Below, piece after piece: positions 24,132 through 35,720 of a stretch of 64,000 bases of DNA; positions within the stretch are counted from its first letter, which is position 1, and the number at the start of each line of letters is the position of its first letter. The stretch comes from Trochalopteron elliotii. Taxonomy: Eukaryota; Chordata; Aves; Passeriformes; Leiothrichidae. The stretch spans positions 1,031,541 to 1,095,540 of the forward strand of contig JANPWX010000062.1 of NCBI GenBank assembly GCA_024734555.1. The letters run 5' to 3'. The notes beneath the pieces are model-generated. The model saw only the letters and a list, made by a program, of their open reading frames with translations. It did no database searches and was not told the origin of the DNA. Position numbers and translations under genes: made by a program.

Positions 24132-25059
24132 TGGTTTGACCTTGACAGGCTGCCGGTTACCCACCCAGTTGTTTCTCTTTTCCTTCACCTGGACAGGGGG
24201 AAAAATAAGATAGAGAAGATTGCAAGTCAAGCTAAAGACTAAACTATGGGGAGATTGGTCTAATTTATTGCCAATTAAAACCAGACTTGACTGGTGAGAA
24301 GCAAAAGACAAAACCAAAAACATATCTCCCCCTCCCTGCCTTCTTCCCAGACTGAACTCCCCTCCTTCCTCCCAAATGGTGCAGGGGGATGGGAAATTTG
24401 GTTTGTAGCCAGTTCATAAAAATTAATCTCTCCTGCTCATCCTTCTCATATTCTTTGCCTGCTGCATTGCAGGGTCCCTCCCATGGAAAACAGTCCCTCA
24501 AGAACTGCTGCACTGTGGGTTTTTTCCATAGTCCATCAGAAACAGACTGCTTTAGCACAGGTCCTCCACAGGCTCCAGGGCCTGCAAAAGCATGTGAGCT
24601 CTCCATGGCCTGAAGCTTCCTTCAGGGCACATCTATCTGCTCCAGTGTGGGACCCTCCATAGTATGAATACCTGCTCCCGCATAGGCCTCCTTGGACTGC
24701 AGCTGCAGAAGCTTCCTTTACCATGGACTTTGTTCCTTCCTTCAAGGATTTTGGGGAGAATACCTGCTCAGGCTCCTGGAACACCACCTCCCCTCCTTCT
24801 TCTCTGACTGAGGTGTTGCCTTGGCTGCATTCCCTTCTTTCTCTTCCACCTGGTTCTGGCATTTTTTGTCCTTTCTTAAATGCCTGTTCACAGAGGTACC
24901 ACCAGCTCAGCTGAGGGGGTCAGCTGCACCTTGCAGTGGGATGCTTCAGCTGGCTGGATGTTGCTGGAACCAGGGCAATGCCTGACCTCTCCTCAAAGAG
25001 GCTGCCCTGCAGCACACAAACAGCCTCCTCCTCTCTACCTACCACTTACACTCAATACA
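24132..25059 (-). mobile_element. ERVL-like LTR, near full length, minus strand
   Basis: On the minus strand it starts TGTATTGAGTG and ends GGTCAAACCA. Its order matches the LTR at 13,798-15,280: a TTTAAGAA segment, then repeated units on GGAGCAG and GGGACC, then the G-rich block. An AATAAA signal in an AATTGGCAATAAATTA context is at 24,264-24,269. This copy keeps the 3' portion that the 13.8-kb copy lacks. The length is about 930 bp. No clear 5-bp target duplication remains (TGTAG on the left, GAAAT on the right), so it is old or the ends are eroded. Minus-strand open frames inside it (up to 113 codons) are LTR sequence, not genes. Confidence 0.75.
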
Positions 25060-25214
25060 GAAATAGTAAGCAGTAAAAAGAACTCTTGGACAACTAATGC
25101 TAACACTTTAGAAAGAAACAGAATGTAGACAAAGAGAAAAGTAGCAAAGAGACAAAGAAGCATGGAAAAAGAAAGGAAAGCACTAGGAAAGTTTTGTTTT
25201 TCAGTTATATTTGA

Positions 25215-25231
25215 ATATATATATATATATA
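25215..25231. repeat. (AT)n dinucleotide run
   Basis: About eight AT units just outside the left arm of the long inverted repeat. The 13-base word CAGTTATATTTGA occurs both before the run (25,202) and after it (25,246), suggesting a 44-bp local duplication at this edge. Confidence 0.8.
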
Positions 25232-25245
25232 ACAATATAACCCCA

Positions 25246-25375
25246 CAGTTATATTTGAAAACTGCTGAGGATTTCTGTCACATTTGTTAACCTTAAGCTT
25301 ACCTGCGTCCAATGGAACATCCACTCTTGCTTGTGATGTGAGTGACCCATGTCACTGTGTTACAGCTAAACACAG
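25246..25375 (+). repeat. Left arm of a long, near-perfect inverted repeat
   Basis: The arm starts CAGTTATAT and ends CTAAACACAG. Read as reverse complement, the segment 26,500-26,623 is identical over all its 124 bases. The left arm has one extra 6-base insert (TTGAAA) after the first nine bases. The arm matches no repeat family I recognise. Confidence 0.95.
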
Positions 25376-26499
25376 GTTGTGTTGAGACATATTGCAGAAG
25401 AAAAGGCAAAGGGAGATTTTTTTGCCACCCTTGGGCTAAGGCTACAGCATGTGCTGGGCATGCTGGCTCCAGCCATGTTAGTGCTGCTTACAAGAGCTGG
25501 GACTTGGTGTTGCAGCAAGCAGTCTCACAGAAAAGACAGAGGGAAGGTGAAAAATCTCACATCTCAGGAAGCCATTTAGCAAAATGACAATTGTCACAGT
25601 TTAATTTAGCTCTTTGTCTTTTTTTTTTTTTCCTAGGTGTCTTGTATGGAAGCTGTTATACATTAGGCAGAGATGGGAAAGGCAGCTGTGATAACAGAGC
25701 TGCTGCTACTTTGTGCATTTGTTCTGTTCTTCTAAAGGGTGAAAAAGACATATTCCATTTCTGAATAAGGCTGCTTTCAAAATTATTTCAGTTCCTCATT
25801 CCTGATTATTAGAAGCTATTTTAGATACAAAATGATGCAAAGCAATGGGGGAAGCTTCTTTCTTCCCCCACAAGTGACATAAATGTGGGACTGAGAGACC
25901 CACATACATCTATGACTACACTTCCTCATTGTTTCAACTTTATGAACATCTGCCAAATACTTTAGAAGAATTTGTACACCCCAATTAAAATGAAATGGGA
26001 ATAAAGAATAAGAGAAGCCAAGAATTTTGGCATGTGCAGTTAGGAGGGCAACCTCCCATTCCCTGTCTTCAGCCTCAGTGAGGCAGGATTGCTGCAGGGT
26101 GGCATAGAGGCAAATTATTTGTGAACTTAGCTTTCCTGAGAGAATGTTTATTAAGATAAGTTTGGCTCATGCTGGCTGAATTATGCTTTGATATATATAA
26201 TTATAAAAAGTTAATGAGGCTGTAATATAATTAAACTACAATAAGATAAAATAATCCTTCTTTCTGCTGTGTTAAAATCAATAGGGTTTTGATTAGAAAA
26301 ATCTTCAGTTTTTAGACTGTCATGCTTCAGTTCTGCTTTCAGTGTGTGTCTTGACTTACTTAACAGACTCTCAAAACAGATTTCAGATTTTGGCTCCAAG
26401 TGATTTCTCATTACTTTATTGCTGAGTTCCCAGAACTCTAAGTATATGTCAGGTGAAAGTGGAGTAACAAGGATTTCGGTATCCATTTTTAGTACTTAT
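25376..26499. other. 1.1-kb spacer between inverted-repeat arms
   Basis: Mostly AT-rich, with a moderately GC-rich start (25,400-25,560) and a second such patch near 26,040-26,110. No transposase-like frame is present: the longest open frame is a 91-codon minus-strand one at 26,211-26,486 without recognisable motifs. A T-run lies at 25,619-25,632. If the arms are terminal repeats, this would be a non-autonomous element body, but nothing in it supports that. Confidence 0.5.
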
Positions 26500-26623
26500 C
26501 TGTGTTTAGCTGTAACACAGTGACATGGGTCACTCACATCACAAGCAAGAGTGGATGTTCCATTGGACGCAGGTAAGCTTAAGGTTAACAAATGTGACAG
26601 AAATCCTCAGCAGTATATAACTG
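26500..26623 (-). repeat. Right arm of a long, near-perfect inverted repeat
   Basis: Reverse complement of 25,246-25,375, identical over 124 bases apart from lacking the 6-base TTGAAA insert. Outside the arm (TAATTAGA) there is no match to the left flank, so no target duplication supports a transposon reading. Confidence 0.95.
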
Positions 26624-28347
26624 TAATTAGATTGTTGGTGTTGTGGTACAAACGTAATATAAACAAAACAATTTAGCATGGAAACAATGCAGAGAAATAC
26701 AATCTCCTTTTAAAGAATATGATAATTTTTCAATCCAGACATCTAATTAAAATATGATTAATATTTCATAGGAAGGAAAAAATAAAAGGAATTTTCACCT
26801 AAATGATCTAACTTTTTTTTTTCCTTTACTCTAGTACCTAAACCTTTCTTTTCAAAACAAGACTGAAACAGAATGCTGATTTAAATTTGGGTTATAATTT
26901 TCCTTTTTGATAAATAAAACATTGTCCACAAAATACAAAGATGCTGGCTCTTTTGCATCTTGCAGGTTTAAAGAAGAATAATATAGCAGAACTTATTTTT
27001 TATTTAAGAAAAAGAAACAAGCTACCTTTTGCTTAAGTTATAAGAAAGGAATGAAGATTCTCAGGATCTTCACTATTAATAGAGGCATATGTATGATGTG
27101 ACAGTTGGTCTTTTTTTAATACAAGTCGACACACTACAATGGCAGATAATACCATGTTTAGCAGCTTTTCCTCTGGTTTGTTTTTGGAACAATGCTTGAC
27201 AGTTGCATTGGAGACAATAAAGTAGTTGTTGGCACATTTTAATTACTATATAAGGGCATACTCATTTCATGGCACTTCAGGGGGTAAAGAAGCCATCAAT
27301 TACCCTGCTCAGCTTGAGTTTGTTTAAACAAATGATTTTCTATTTCTGGATATATAAACTATACACTTTCAGTACTTTGTGCTATTTGCTTCCAGGAGCT
27401 TTTCATTCGGGTTATAAAATATCCTGGCCTAGTAATATATATTAAAAATCAATGTTACAAAGGACAAGGTGATTATAGGCACCCTACAAGTGCTTTGGAA
27501 ACAAACTCACATTTGTAGAAATCTCTGTGCCACTATTCATTGAGCAGAGCAATATGTTTAACACTGAAGCCCTCAGGCACACTAAGTGTTTAGTGGCTGA
27601 ACAAAAACACAATTTTGGCTCGTGGGTCTTAAAGCTCCCCCTACTGATTCAGTTCAGTTTCAGTATGGTACAATAATAAATAAATATATAAGCTAACTAT
27701 GGAAATAGAGAAAATAGAAGATGCACATACCAGGACATAAATAAGACACAGAGTTCTTCAAATTGATTGTTTGCAACACTTCTTATTTTTTCCAAATTCA
27801 TGAAACTCAGAGATTGTGCTTAACTTAGACACAAATGTTACACAGATCTCTTTACTCATGTTAAAAAAAACAAATTGTCAGTTCTGACAGAATAAGGAGG
27901 AAAAAGCTTTCTGGTAGTAAGTAGTTCAATGGTTGATATTGTTCAACTTCTTTAGGATCTCCCTCTCTACTTTGGTTTAATGAATTAAAATGAATAGCAA
28001 CTGTAGTATTAACATGTATATATGTAATTATTTATAATCAGTGCTTGTGAAGGATAAATTATGTCATCTTTTGTGGCCAGAATTGCTTGTTCTGGATATT
28101 GCAATCCTCGCCTTACATTTATGAATATGTGTTTCATTGAAAGAACTTCATCATGCGTTTTATGAAATGCTACTTTGATCTTAAGAAGGGGTAATATTGC
28201 ATGCTTGAAAACTACTCTACTCATGAATATCAAAGGTATAGGCCCTGGAAAATTCAAGGTTTGTAGAGAAAGTACTTTAATTACTTTGTATAGGTACATT
28301 ATCCTGCCCCAACACCCTACCCTCCATGCCCCAAGTCCCACCCCCTC

Positions 28348-28348
28348 C

Positions 28349-28416
<68 letters not shown>
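28348..28416 (+). repeat. (CAA)23 trinucleotide microsatellite
   Basis: Twenty-three uninterrupted CAA units. Translated, they give poly-Asn or poly-Gln on the plus strand and poly-Leu on the minus strand, which explains the long low-complexity frames here. An uninterrupted tract of this length is likely to vary in length between individuals. Confidence 0.98.
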
Positions 28417-29641
28417 AGCCATAATCTAAATGTAAAATGCACATAAAGCTTCTGGGCTAATAGACTGACTTATACAAAGTTTTACTATGAATTGCAGTAG
28501 TTAAGAGTAAATTCATACCAAAGTAAAGATGTATAATGATCACCAGGAGTCAGCTTAAAAACAGTTAAACACAATTAAACGCAATTAAACACAGCAAAAT
28601 GACAGTGCTTTACTGAACTGTATCTCTAGCTTTCCACTCAAGTCCTAGCCTACCTGCTAAACAGACATCATATTTTAATGAAATTTAAATATATTAGAAG
28701 ATTCATCATAGTAGGCCCAATTTTCTCTTAAGAATGTTTGAACTTGACTGCTCTCTTTGGCTGTTCAAATATCAGAATGATGGACCCAGAAATATTATTG
28801 TCTGAATATACTGAGTTCTTGTCTGGGATCAAGTGGATTACAACATGGGACTGTGTTTGGTCTGTACACACAACCCCCCTTTCATTATGACTGTTTCATC
28901 ACTGCTGGTACTCACTAGGACATGTCAATCCTTCTTCACTTATTCTAATTCTCCAATCTGTGCAGATTTTTTCTAGACTAACCCTTGATTCTTCTTCTGG
29001 CGTGACCTCTATATCTGTTCATACTATTTTCCTTTTTTTTCATTCATTCACTTTCCTTTGTCTTTTACATGTATTTCTTATACAGAGCTTATTATTTCAA
29101 TAATATGTTGAATAGTATACAACAGTGAGTGACTGTTGTACCTCTCAGGCACTGTTGACTCAAAGGTGCCATTCTGGGTAAAAAGTGCAAAACAAAACCC
29201 CACAAAAAGCTGGTGACTTTAATGGGCATAAAATCCCCAAAATTTTGTTCAAATATCACAAATAGATTGTAGTAAGTAATCAGACACAGTCTGCAGATGG
29301 AGACTGGCTAAGTTTTTTGTAATGAGTAGAAGAATTACAGAACTTGTTTGGAACAATTTTTACCAAAAGAAAACAGTCACAGTTCATGTGTGGGGAGAAC
29401 AGTATCATATACTGGCTAAAGAACTATGCAAATTTGTAATTTGATAAACTCCCAAATTATTTCAGGCATTTTTGCTGGTATTTCTGTATTTAGTTAATCT
29501 TTCTGAAATATTTATTATGCTTCTTACAGCATCCTATGATGCTGCTGGTGAGAAGTACTATGTAAAAGTGCCTGATTTACAGAATATGAGCTGAGGCCTA
29601 CAGATGATGGTCTTGTTCAGAATCTCTAGGGAAACTGGTAG

Positions 29642-29679
29642 AATTGACAGGAAATTTTTAATTGACAGGAAATTTTAAT
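29642..29679. repeat. 18-bp direct duplication
   Basis: AATTGACAGGAAATTTT occurs twice in a row with about 18 bp spacing. It is a small local tandem duplication. Confidence 0.85.
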
Positions 29680-32105
29680 CTTATTCTAAGTTTTATTCCC
29701 AATACTTAAACATTGAAAAAATAGGGGATGAGAAATACATTCAGAATTAGTAAGAAAAATCTGAATTCACTCATGGGTCCCTGACCTCTGTTGTATCTCT
29801 CTTCAGTGAATTTACTGGTATCTCTTTCTAGTTTTAGTCCTATTACATTTGCTGTCTTGTTCAGTCTCTCTCTGATCCTGTACTTTCTTTATGTATTCTT
29901 TCTTTTCCAAAAAAACCCCAAAACTCCAAACCAAGAAAACCCACATCTAATTTTGTTTAAATTCTTCATTTGCTGTCCTAATTTACAAATAGAATTTGAA
30001 ACTATTTGAGAACAATTTTTTTTTTCATCCTGGCAAAATTTCGAAGAGACAATCAGTCATTTTTAATCATGCAGACAATTAAACTGTTAGTTCCTGTACA
30101 CTTAAAAGATTTTAGGTCCTTCAGATTTTTTTATTCCTAAAATTATCTCAAAAATTATTTGATCTGTTGAGACAAGATTTCCCTATATCTTAAAACAAGC
30201 AAGATAAAAGGCTCACAAAAAAGTCCCAACATCCCTAACAGTTCAGACATTACAGCCTTGAGAGATGAGCCTGATTGTCAGAATGATCTGGTCAACAAGA
30301 CTGATGACTAAATTTCTAACTCTAGTCACTAAATCTAGTAGAGGATCAAGCTGTCAGTAAATATTATGTTGGGTCCTTGGATGCAAGTCCTAGACTGTAT
30401 TTTTGTCTATTCATTCTGCATTAAGGAAGGATTGAAATTAAATTAATAAAATCTCTGTAGGGCAAGTGCTTTGCTTTGATTTCTCTCTACAAGTGAACTG
30501 CTTAGTGCTGTATGCAGTACCCTTAAAAGAAAGGCAGTAAATGATCAGTCACAGCAAGCACATTGCCAGCTTTAAGTGGTGTAAATCTCAATCAAATAAG
30601 GCTTATTAGTGATCAAAATCTATTTTACTCAGCTTTTTAATAAACACTTAGGAAACATACAAACTAATATAGAAGGCAAGATTTAGTAAAGGAGGTTCAT
30701 ACTGTTCATACTGACAGATGCATTATAAGGATGTGCTTTACCATCTTCAACCAAACCTAATCAGAGTTGCTTGGTTCTGCTTCAACACTCATATTTGTTC
30801 CAGTCACAGTGAATACATTTGTCCCTCCCTTATGCCAGTATTTCTACATATGTGTAGCAGTTCAGAGATAGCTGAGTTGCCTGAAGACAGTCCTATAAGG
30901 AAAGGGATTCATTTTCAGCCAGAAGAGCTGAACAAAACATTCCTCTTAGTGTTTATATGAGTGTCACACTAATAACTGAACTATGCAGCCCTCAGCTGCA
31001 AAGGGTCGAACAGCTAGAGTGTGTAATTGTATCTGAGTCAGTAAATACAGACTTTGGTTTTTACCCTGTCTTGAGTTAAATAGTTATAAATTGGTCACTC
31101 AAGTCCAAGGATTGATTTCTAGTATTAAAAAAGAGACAATTCCATCTTTACAGATATTTAAGACATGCATACTTCACTGAAAAATAGTGGCCATTGTATA
31201 TCTTCTAGTAAAAAAGAATCAAGTTCAGTAGGATTTAAACTGTCCAGATCCTCTGAATTACTTCAAAAGCAATATATAAAATCTAGATGCTAAAATACAA
31301 GAGTTCTCACTTGAGAAGTAACCTCAGAAACAAGGAATGCAGAAAGACAAATATCTTGTCATGATAATTTCAAATACACAAAAGTGGTCTGATGGACAGA
31401 GGAATTGGGGACTTTTGACAATTCTGTCTTAATACTAGTTTACTTTTATTTCTTCAAATGTAACTTTTATTAAAACAAACAAACAACATAGTGATTTGTG
31501 TTGGCTGCTGTGAATGGACATTATTTTTACTAAATTCTAAGCTGTCTTGAGCTCAGGATGGCTTTGTAAATGTCAACAAGGTTTTTCTAACTAAAGACAC
31601 TAAAAAATGCACACAGTGAGAACTTGGATACATCAGCCAATGACAGCTGTCAAAAGAGGGAATAAAGTGTTTCCCAGACAGAGACTGTCTGGACCAAGTG
31701 AAGGGCTGCAGTGACAAAAGTCAGAAAATTAAAAACTCTGTTATAGTAATCAGAAGTGACCAGGATGAATTTCTGCATGCAACAAGAGAAACAGAAATGT
31801 ACCTAAACTCCGAGGGTTGTCTGATATTCTTGCAAAACTTTGCTAATTTATTGTGTAGCTTTTCTTTAAGCAGTGACTCTGTTGCATAACCATCCACAAA
31901 AATTTTCTAGAATTTGTGAGTTTACGTAGTATACATCTGAACATGACAGATTGCACTATATATAGATTAGCTTATGGGTTTGGTCTGTTAGGTTATGGCT
32001 TTAGAGAATTGTTTGAATATTAATAAAATAAATCCAACAATAATTATCAGCTTCTCAGAACTGCATAGTGGCAGTTTAAAAAATAATTGTCCTCTTTTGA
32101 TGTAG

Positions 32106-32147
32106 TATACAATTTGTTATATACAATTTGTTATATACAATTTGTTG
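32106..32147. repeat. 14-bp tandem repeat, three copies
   Basis: The unit TATACAATTTGTTA is repeated three times without a gap; the third copy differs in the last base. Confidence 0.95.
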
Positions 32148-34972
32148 AACACTACCTGTTCTAAAAGTTATTAATGGAATAGCTACTTACAGTCAGTCTT
32201 GAATTATAATTTTATTGTGTTTCTCTGCTGAAAATGGTGTGCCATAGCTGCTAGGAGTTTACTTGTTTTAACCCATCAACTGTAAAACTTACATGATTAT
32301 AAAATATTAATTATAAGAAAAAAAATTGGTTGTTAATATAAATGAAAGATGATTTATGAGATTGTGCCAGCCCAGTCTCGTATACCTTGATCTAACTTAA
32401 ATTATTGGAGAAAAGGTCAGGTTTGCTAATATAAAACTATAAACTGAAAATCCTAAATCTTCCTTTGGGGAAATATTTTTTTTCTCTTGACTCTGTTTAT
32501 TCTGAGAAGAAAAATAAACAAACCCATAACATGGATTAACTACAGAATTACATGGGGAAATTGATTTTTTTTTTGGTATACATTTCAAAATTTTCCCATT
32601 TTGTTCATCTGAATGTATTCTAGCAGCAAACATAAATGAAGGGATCATGCTGTTTACCACCATATGTATAAAGTTACACCTGGGCTGATTTAAGTCAGCC
32701 TAATGGTCCATAATATCCCTACATAATCCTAAGACTTGTGAGATCTAAAATGTAAGCAGGTTACACCAGAGAAAGGGAAGTATCTACTTCTATCTCCACA
32801 AGGAATTAGTAATTAAGAATATTTATTAATTCATTCAATAGTGTCTTCTTAGGACTCCAAGTCAGAAGGAGTAAAAAGAGGAAAACCACTTACAGCTGAT
32901 AGTGAAGTCTGAAGATGTCCATTTTTGATAGGGAAGCAAGAAGTCTGCTAAACTTTACAGGTGTCTTCTATTAAGAATGGTGGGCTAAAAGAGTTCAATT
33001 TCATTGCATTGAAACCCCCACCCTCCTTGAGTCTGGAGTTCTGGCACTCCAGAAATCTCATGTTATTAATATCCTTTAGAAGATGATTTTACCATTTCTG
33101 GGAAAAAAAATACAATTAAAACTATAAAAGAAAGAAACAAACATACAAAAAACCACTAAAAATTCAAATCAAATCAGAACATCATCCTGCCCCCAAAAAA
33201 TCCCAACAAACAGACTCAAGAAAAACACCAAAAAAACCTGAAGTACAGTTGTTTAGGCTGCAAAGTAATAAGCTAATAAACATTCACATTTAATCCCATT
33301 GACTTTAATGATATGAAGAATATTGAGTTGGAATTCTTCTTGTTGCTGTCAGTGATTTAGGGAGTAGATACATAGTTGAGGGTCTTCAAAGGAGCAGAGG
33401 TACACCTTGTTTGTGACAAAACTGTGTCTTTGAAGAGCTGCAAAAGAAACCCACTGGGGAAGGCAACTTCCAGTTGAATGGGAGAAGTATGAGGAAAAGT
33501 TTGGAGGTAATGGGAGCAGGTATGAAAATTATATGGCACTTATAGAAGGGGGTCAGAATTCTCTGCACTTCTGAGTGTCACATAGCCAAGTGAGATGTCA
33601 GCACTTGTTTCACATGTCTCCTCTGTATTATCCTAAGGGTAAACCCTGTGGTCCACACACACTATTGCTAGTGCACATCTCCGTCACCATGTGTTTCTAA
33701 GGAGGAAAACTACTCCCAGGTGATCTTAGCTGTCACATTTCGAATTCTAGGAGAATACTGTCAGCCTATCAAAGTGAAAGAAATTTGTTCTTGCACATTT
33801 TAAACACCTTTTAAAATCTTTTAAATTGGAGTGAATGGGCTTGGGGGGTAGTAATGAAGCTAATCTATGCATTTATACTCTTGTTCTTTTTCAAAAGTAG
33901 TTGTAATAACCAGCTTCAAGCAAACACTGCAGGTTGTTTTTCCACTGAGAGAAGTCAAATGAAATGACCTTTTTTTCATCTGCTATTCTTTTCAGCTTTT
34001 GAAGTTACTTTTTTTTGAAGAGACGATCCATTTATAAGTCATATCTGTGAGAAAGTTATGAATTTATCTAATAAAACTTCCAGTAATTTGCTTTGAGGTG
34101 TACTATGCAGACTGCAGTCACATTTTGTTGTTAAATAAATTAATGAACACATTAAAAAGTGAAAGGCTTAGAAAAGTTATCATAAGAATTAGTGGCTCCC
34201 TATAGCCAAAAGCAGATGTTAAGAGAAGGCATATTTTAAAATGTGTATTTTTCACCTAGCTTTGGTTATTTTTCTTTACTAGATTGACTCTAATTTATGT
34301 CAAATGTTTGGGACACCAAAAGTTGGCAATAGAAATCATTAAACTGAATTGCTAGGCCAGTAGTCCAGAGCGAGGAGACAGAAAAGTTGATGACAACTGC
34401 TGAAGCAAGAATATTACCTAAAGGTTTCTGTAGCAATAGAAGCCATATCCATGTGGGCATGTGTAAGCATGTCATATCAATACAGGAGCTGATCAAGTCC
34501 ATCTATTTTTAAATATATACATAATAAGAATTAATGCAACCCACTAGAATGAATTATATGCTCTTCTTCCTTCAGAAGAGCTGTTGCTTAATATCTAATT
34601 CCAAATTAATAATGGAACAGGAATGGATTCATTATCTCTTGTGTCAAAATCGTTCATAATACGTAAGATAAGGAGAGAGAAAAAGCATGAATAAAAAAGA
34701 AGAGTTTAAGAGTTTCAGGGACCAAATTACTCCTGCCCTCATCAATCTCAGAGAATAAAATTTCTGGTCACTTCAGTAACTGGTTGGAAAGGTAGCATAG
34801 GTAGAATGTGTGGAAAAATTCCTAAATCTGCCTCATCAGTATATTCTTAAAGTAGATGAAGAGTGAAGGAAGAAATAATGTGTAAGATTAAATAAAGCAA
34901 ATTCCAATGTACTTTTTTTCCCAATTGGCATTAGAAACGTGTTAGAAAAATTGTATTCTTCACTTACTCATA

Positions 34973-35720
34973 TTATCATAGAATCATAGAATAATGTGGG
35001 TTTAAAGGGACAAGCTCACATTGCTGTGCCATGTCAACCCCCAAGTCCTTTTCCTCAGAGCTGCTCTCAATCTATTCTCTGCCCAGCTTGGATTTGTGCT
35101 TGGGGTTGCCCTGACCCAACTTTGCACTTGGCCTTGTGGAACTTCATGAGGTTTGCACAGACGCACCTCCCAAGCCTGTCAAGGTCCCTTTGGATGTCAC
35201 CCTTTCCCTTCAGCATGTCAGCTGCACCACACTGTTTGGTGTTGGCAAACTTGCTGAGGTGGCACTCAATCCCCCAAGCCCATGTTGCTGACAAAGATGA
35301 GCAGCCCTAGTCCCAGTACCAACCCCTAAGAAATGCTGCTCATCCACTCATCTCCATTGACCACAACTCAATCATCCAGCCAATTCCTTATCTACCAAAT
35401 CATCCATCCCTAAAATCCATGTCACTCCAGTCTGAGGACAAGGATGTCATGCAGCATCATGACAAATGCTTTGCCCAAGTCCAGGTAGGTAACATCAGTT
35501 GTGCTTCCGTTATCCACCAATGGTGTAACTGCATTGTAGAAGGCCACAACCTGTGAGGCACAACTTACCCTCACTGAAGTTCTTTTGACTATCACCAATC
35601 ACTTCCTTATTTTTCATGTCTCTTTCCACAGTTTCCAGGAGGATCTGCTCCATAATCATTGTGGCCACCGAGGTGAAACTGACTGGCCTTCAGTTCTCCA
35701 AGTCACTTTTTTTTCCATTT
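34973..35720 (-). mobile_element. CR1 LINE fragment, 3' end with pol remains and internal deletion
   Basis: CR1 is a non-LTR retrotransposon abundant in birds. On the plus strand the fragment starts with the reversed CR1 terminal repeat (ATCATAGAATCATAGAAT at about 34,975), so the element runs on the minus strand. From about 35,020 it reads the antisense of the end of the CR1 reverse-transcriptase coding region, up to about 35,706, where it runs into a T-rich stretch. The usual 3' untranslated region between the pol end and the terminal repeat is almost wholly absent: only about 40 bp separate them. This points to an internal deletion or a short-3'UTR subfamily. Confidence 0.88.
35067..35294 (-). 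pseudogene. CR1 reverse-transcriptase remnant, C-terminal part
   Basis: A 75-codon open stretch inside the CR1 fragment. It contains the segment IQRDLDRLGR followed by NLMKF and KCKV, which matches the conserved CR1 polymerase region after the catalytic YxDD box (usually IQxDLDRLExW...NLMKFNKxKCKV). The catalytic box itself is not within this frame. The flanking parts of pol are frame-shifted or carry stops, so this is a dead copy with no protein product expected. Confidence 0.85.

Larger units (their letters stand above)
26624..34972. other. AT-rich non-coding stretch with microsatellites
   Basis: There are 8.3 kb without a supported gene or transposon. It contains a (CAA)23 tract at 28,348-28,416, a 10-bp unit repeated three times near 28,565-28,594 (AATTAAACAC type), an 18-bp duplication at 29,642-29,679 and a 14-bp triplicate at 32,106-32,147. 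Open frames of 60-137 codons include a poly-Leu/poly-Asn pair that is only the CAA repeat read through. Confidence 0.6.

Noticed and set aside
24265..24862. Minus-strand frames of 113 and 108 codons
   Set aside because: Both lie wholly inside the LTR at 24,132-25,059 and are LTR sequence, not viral or host genes.
25246..26623. A DNA transposon with 124-bp terminal inverted repeats
   Set aside because: Flanks show no target duplication and the spacer has no transposase-like frame. It is kept as an unexplained inverted repeat.
28009..28429. Long frames with poly-Leu (minus, 137 codons) and poly-Asn (plus, 84 codons)
   Set aside because: They are the (CAA)23 microsatellite translated, and the remainder has no recognisable protein feature.
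34996..35310. 104-codon plus-strand frame
   Set aside because: It is the antisense of the CR1 polymerase remnant, whose minus-strand frame shows the recognisable family motif.
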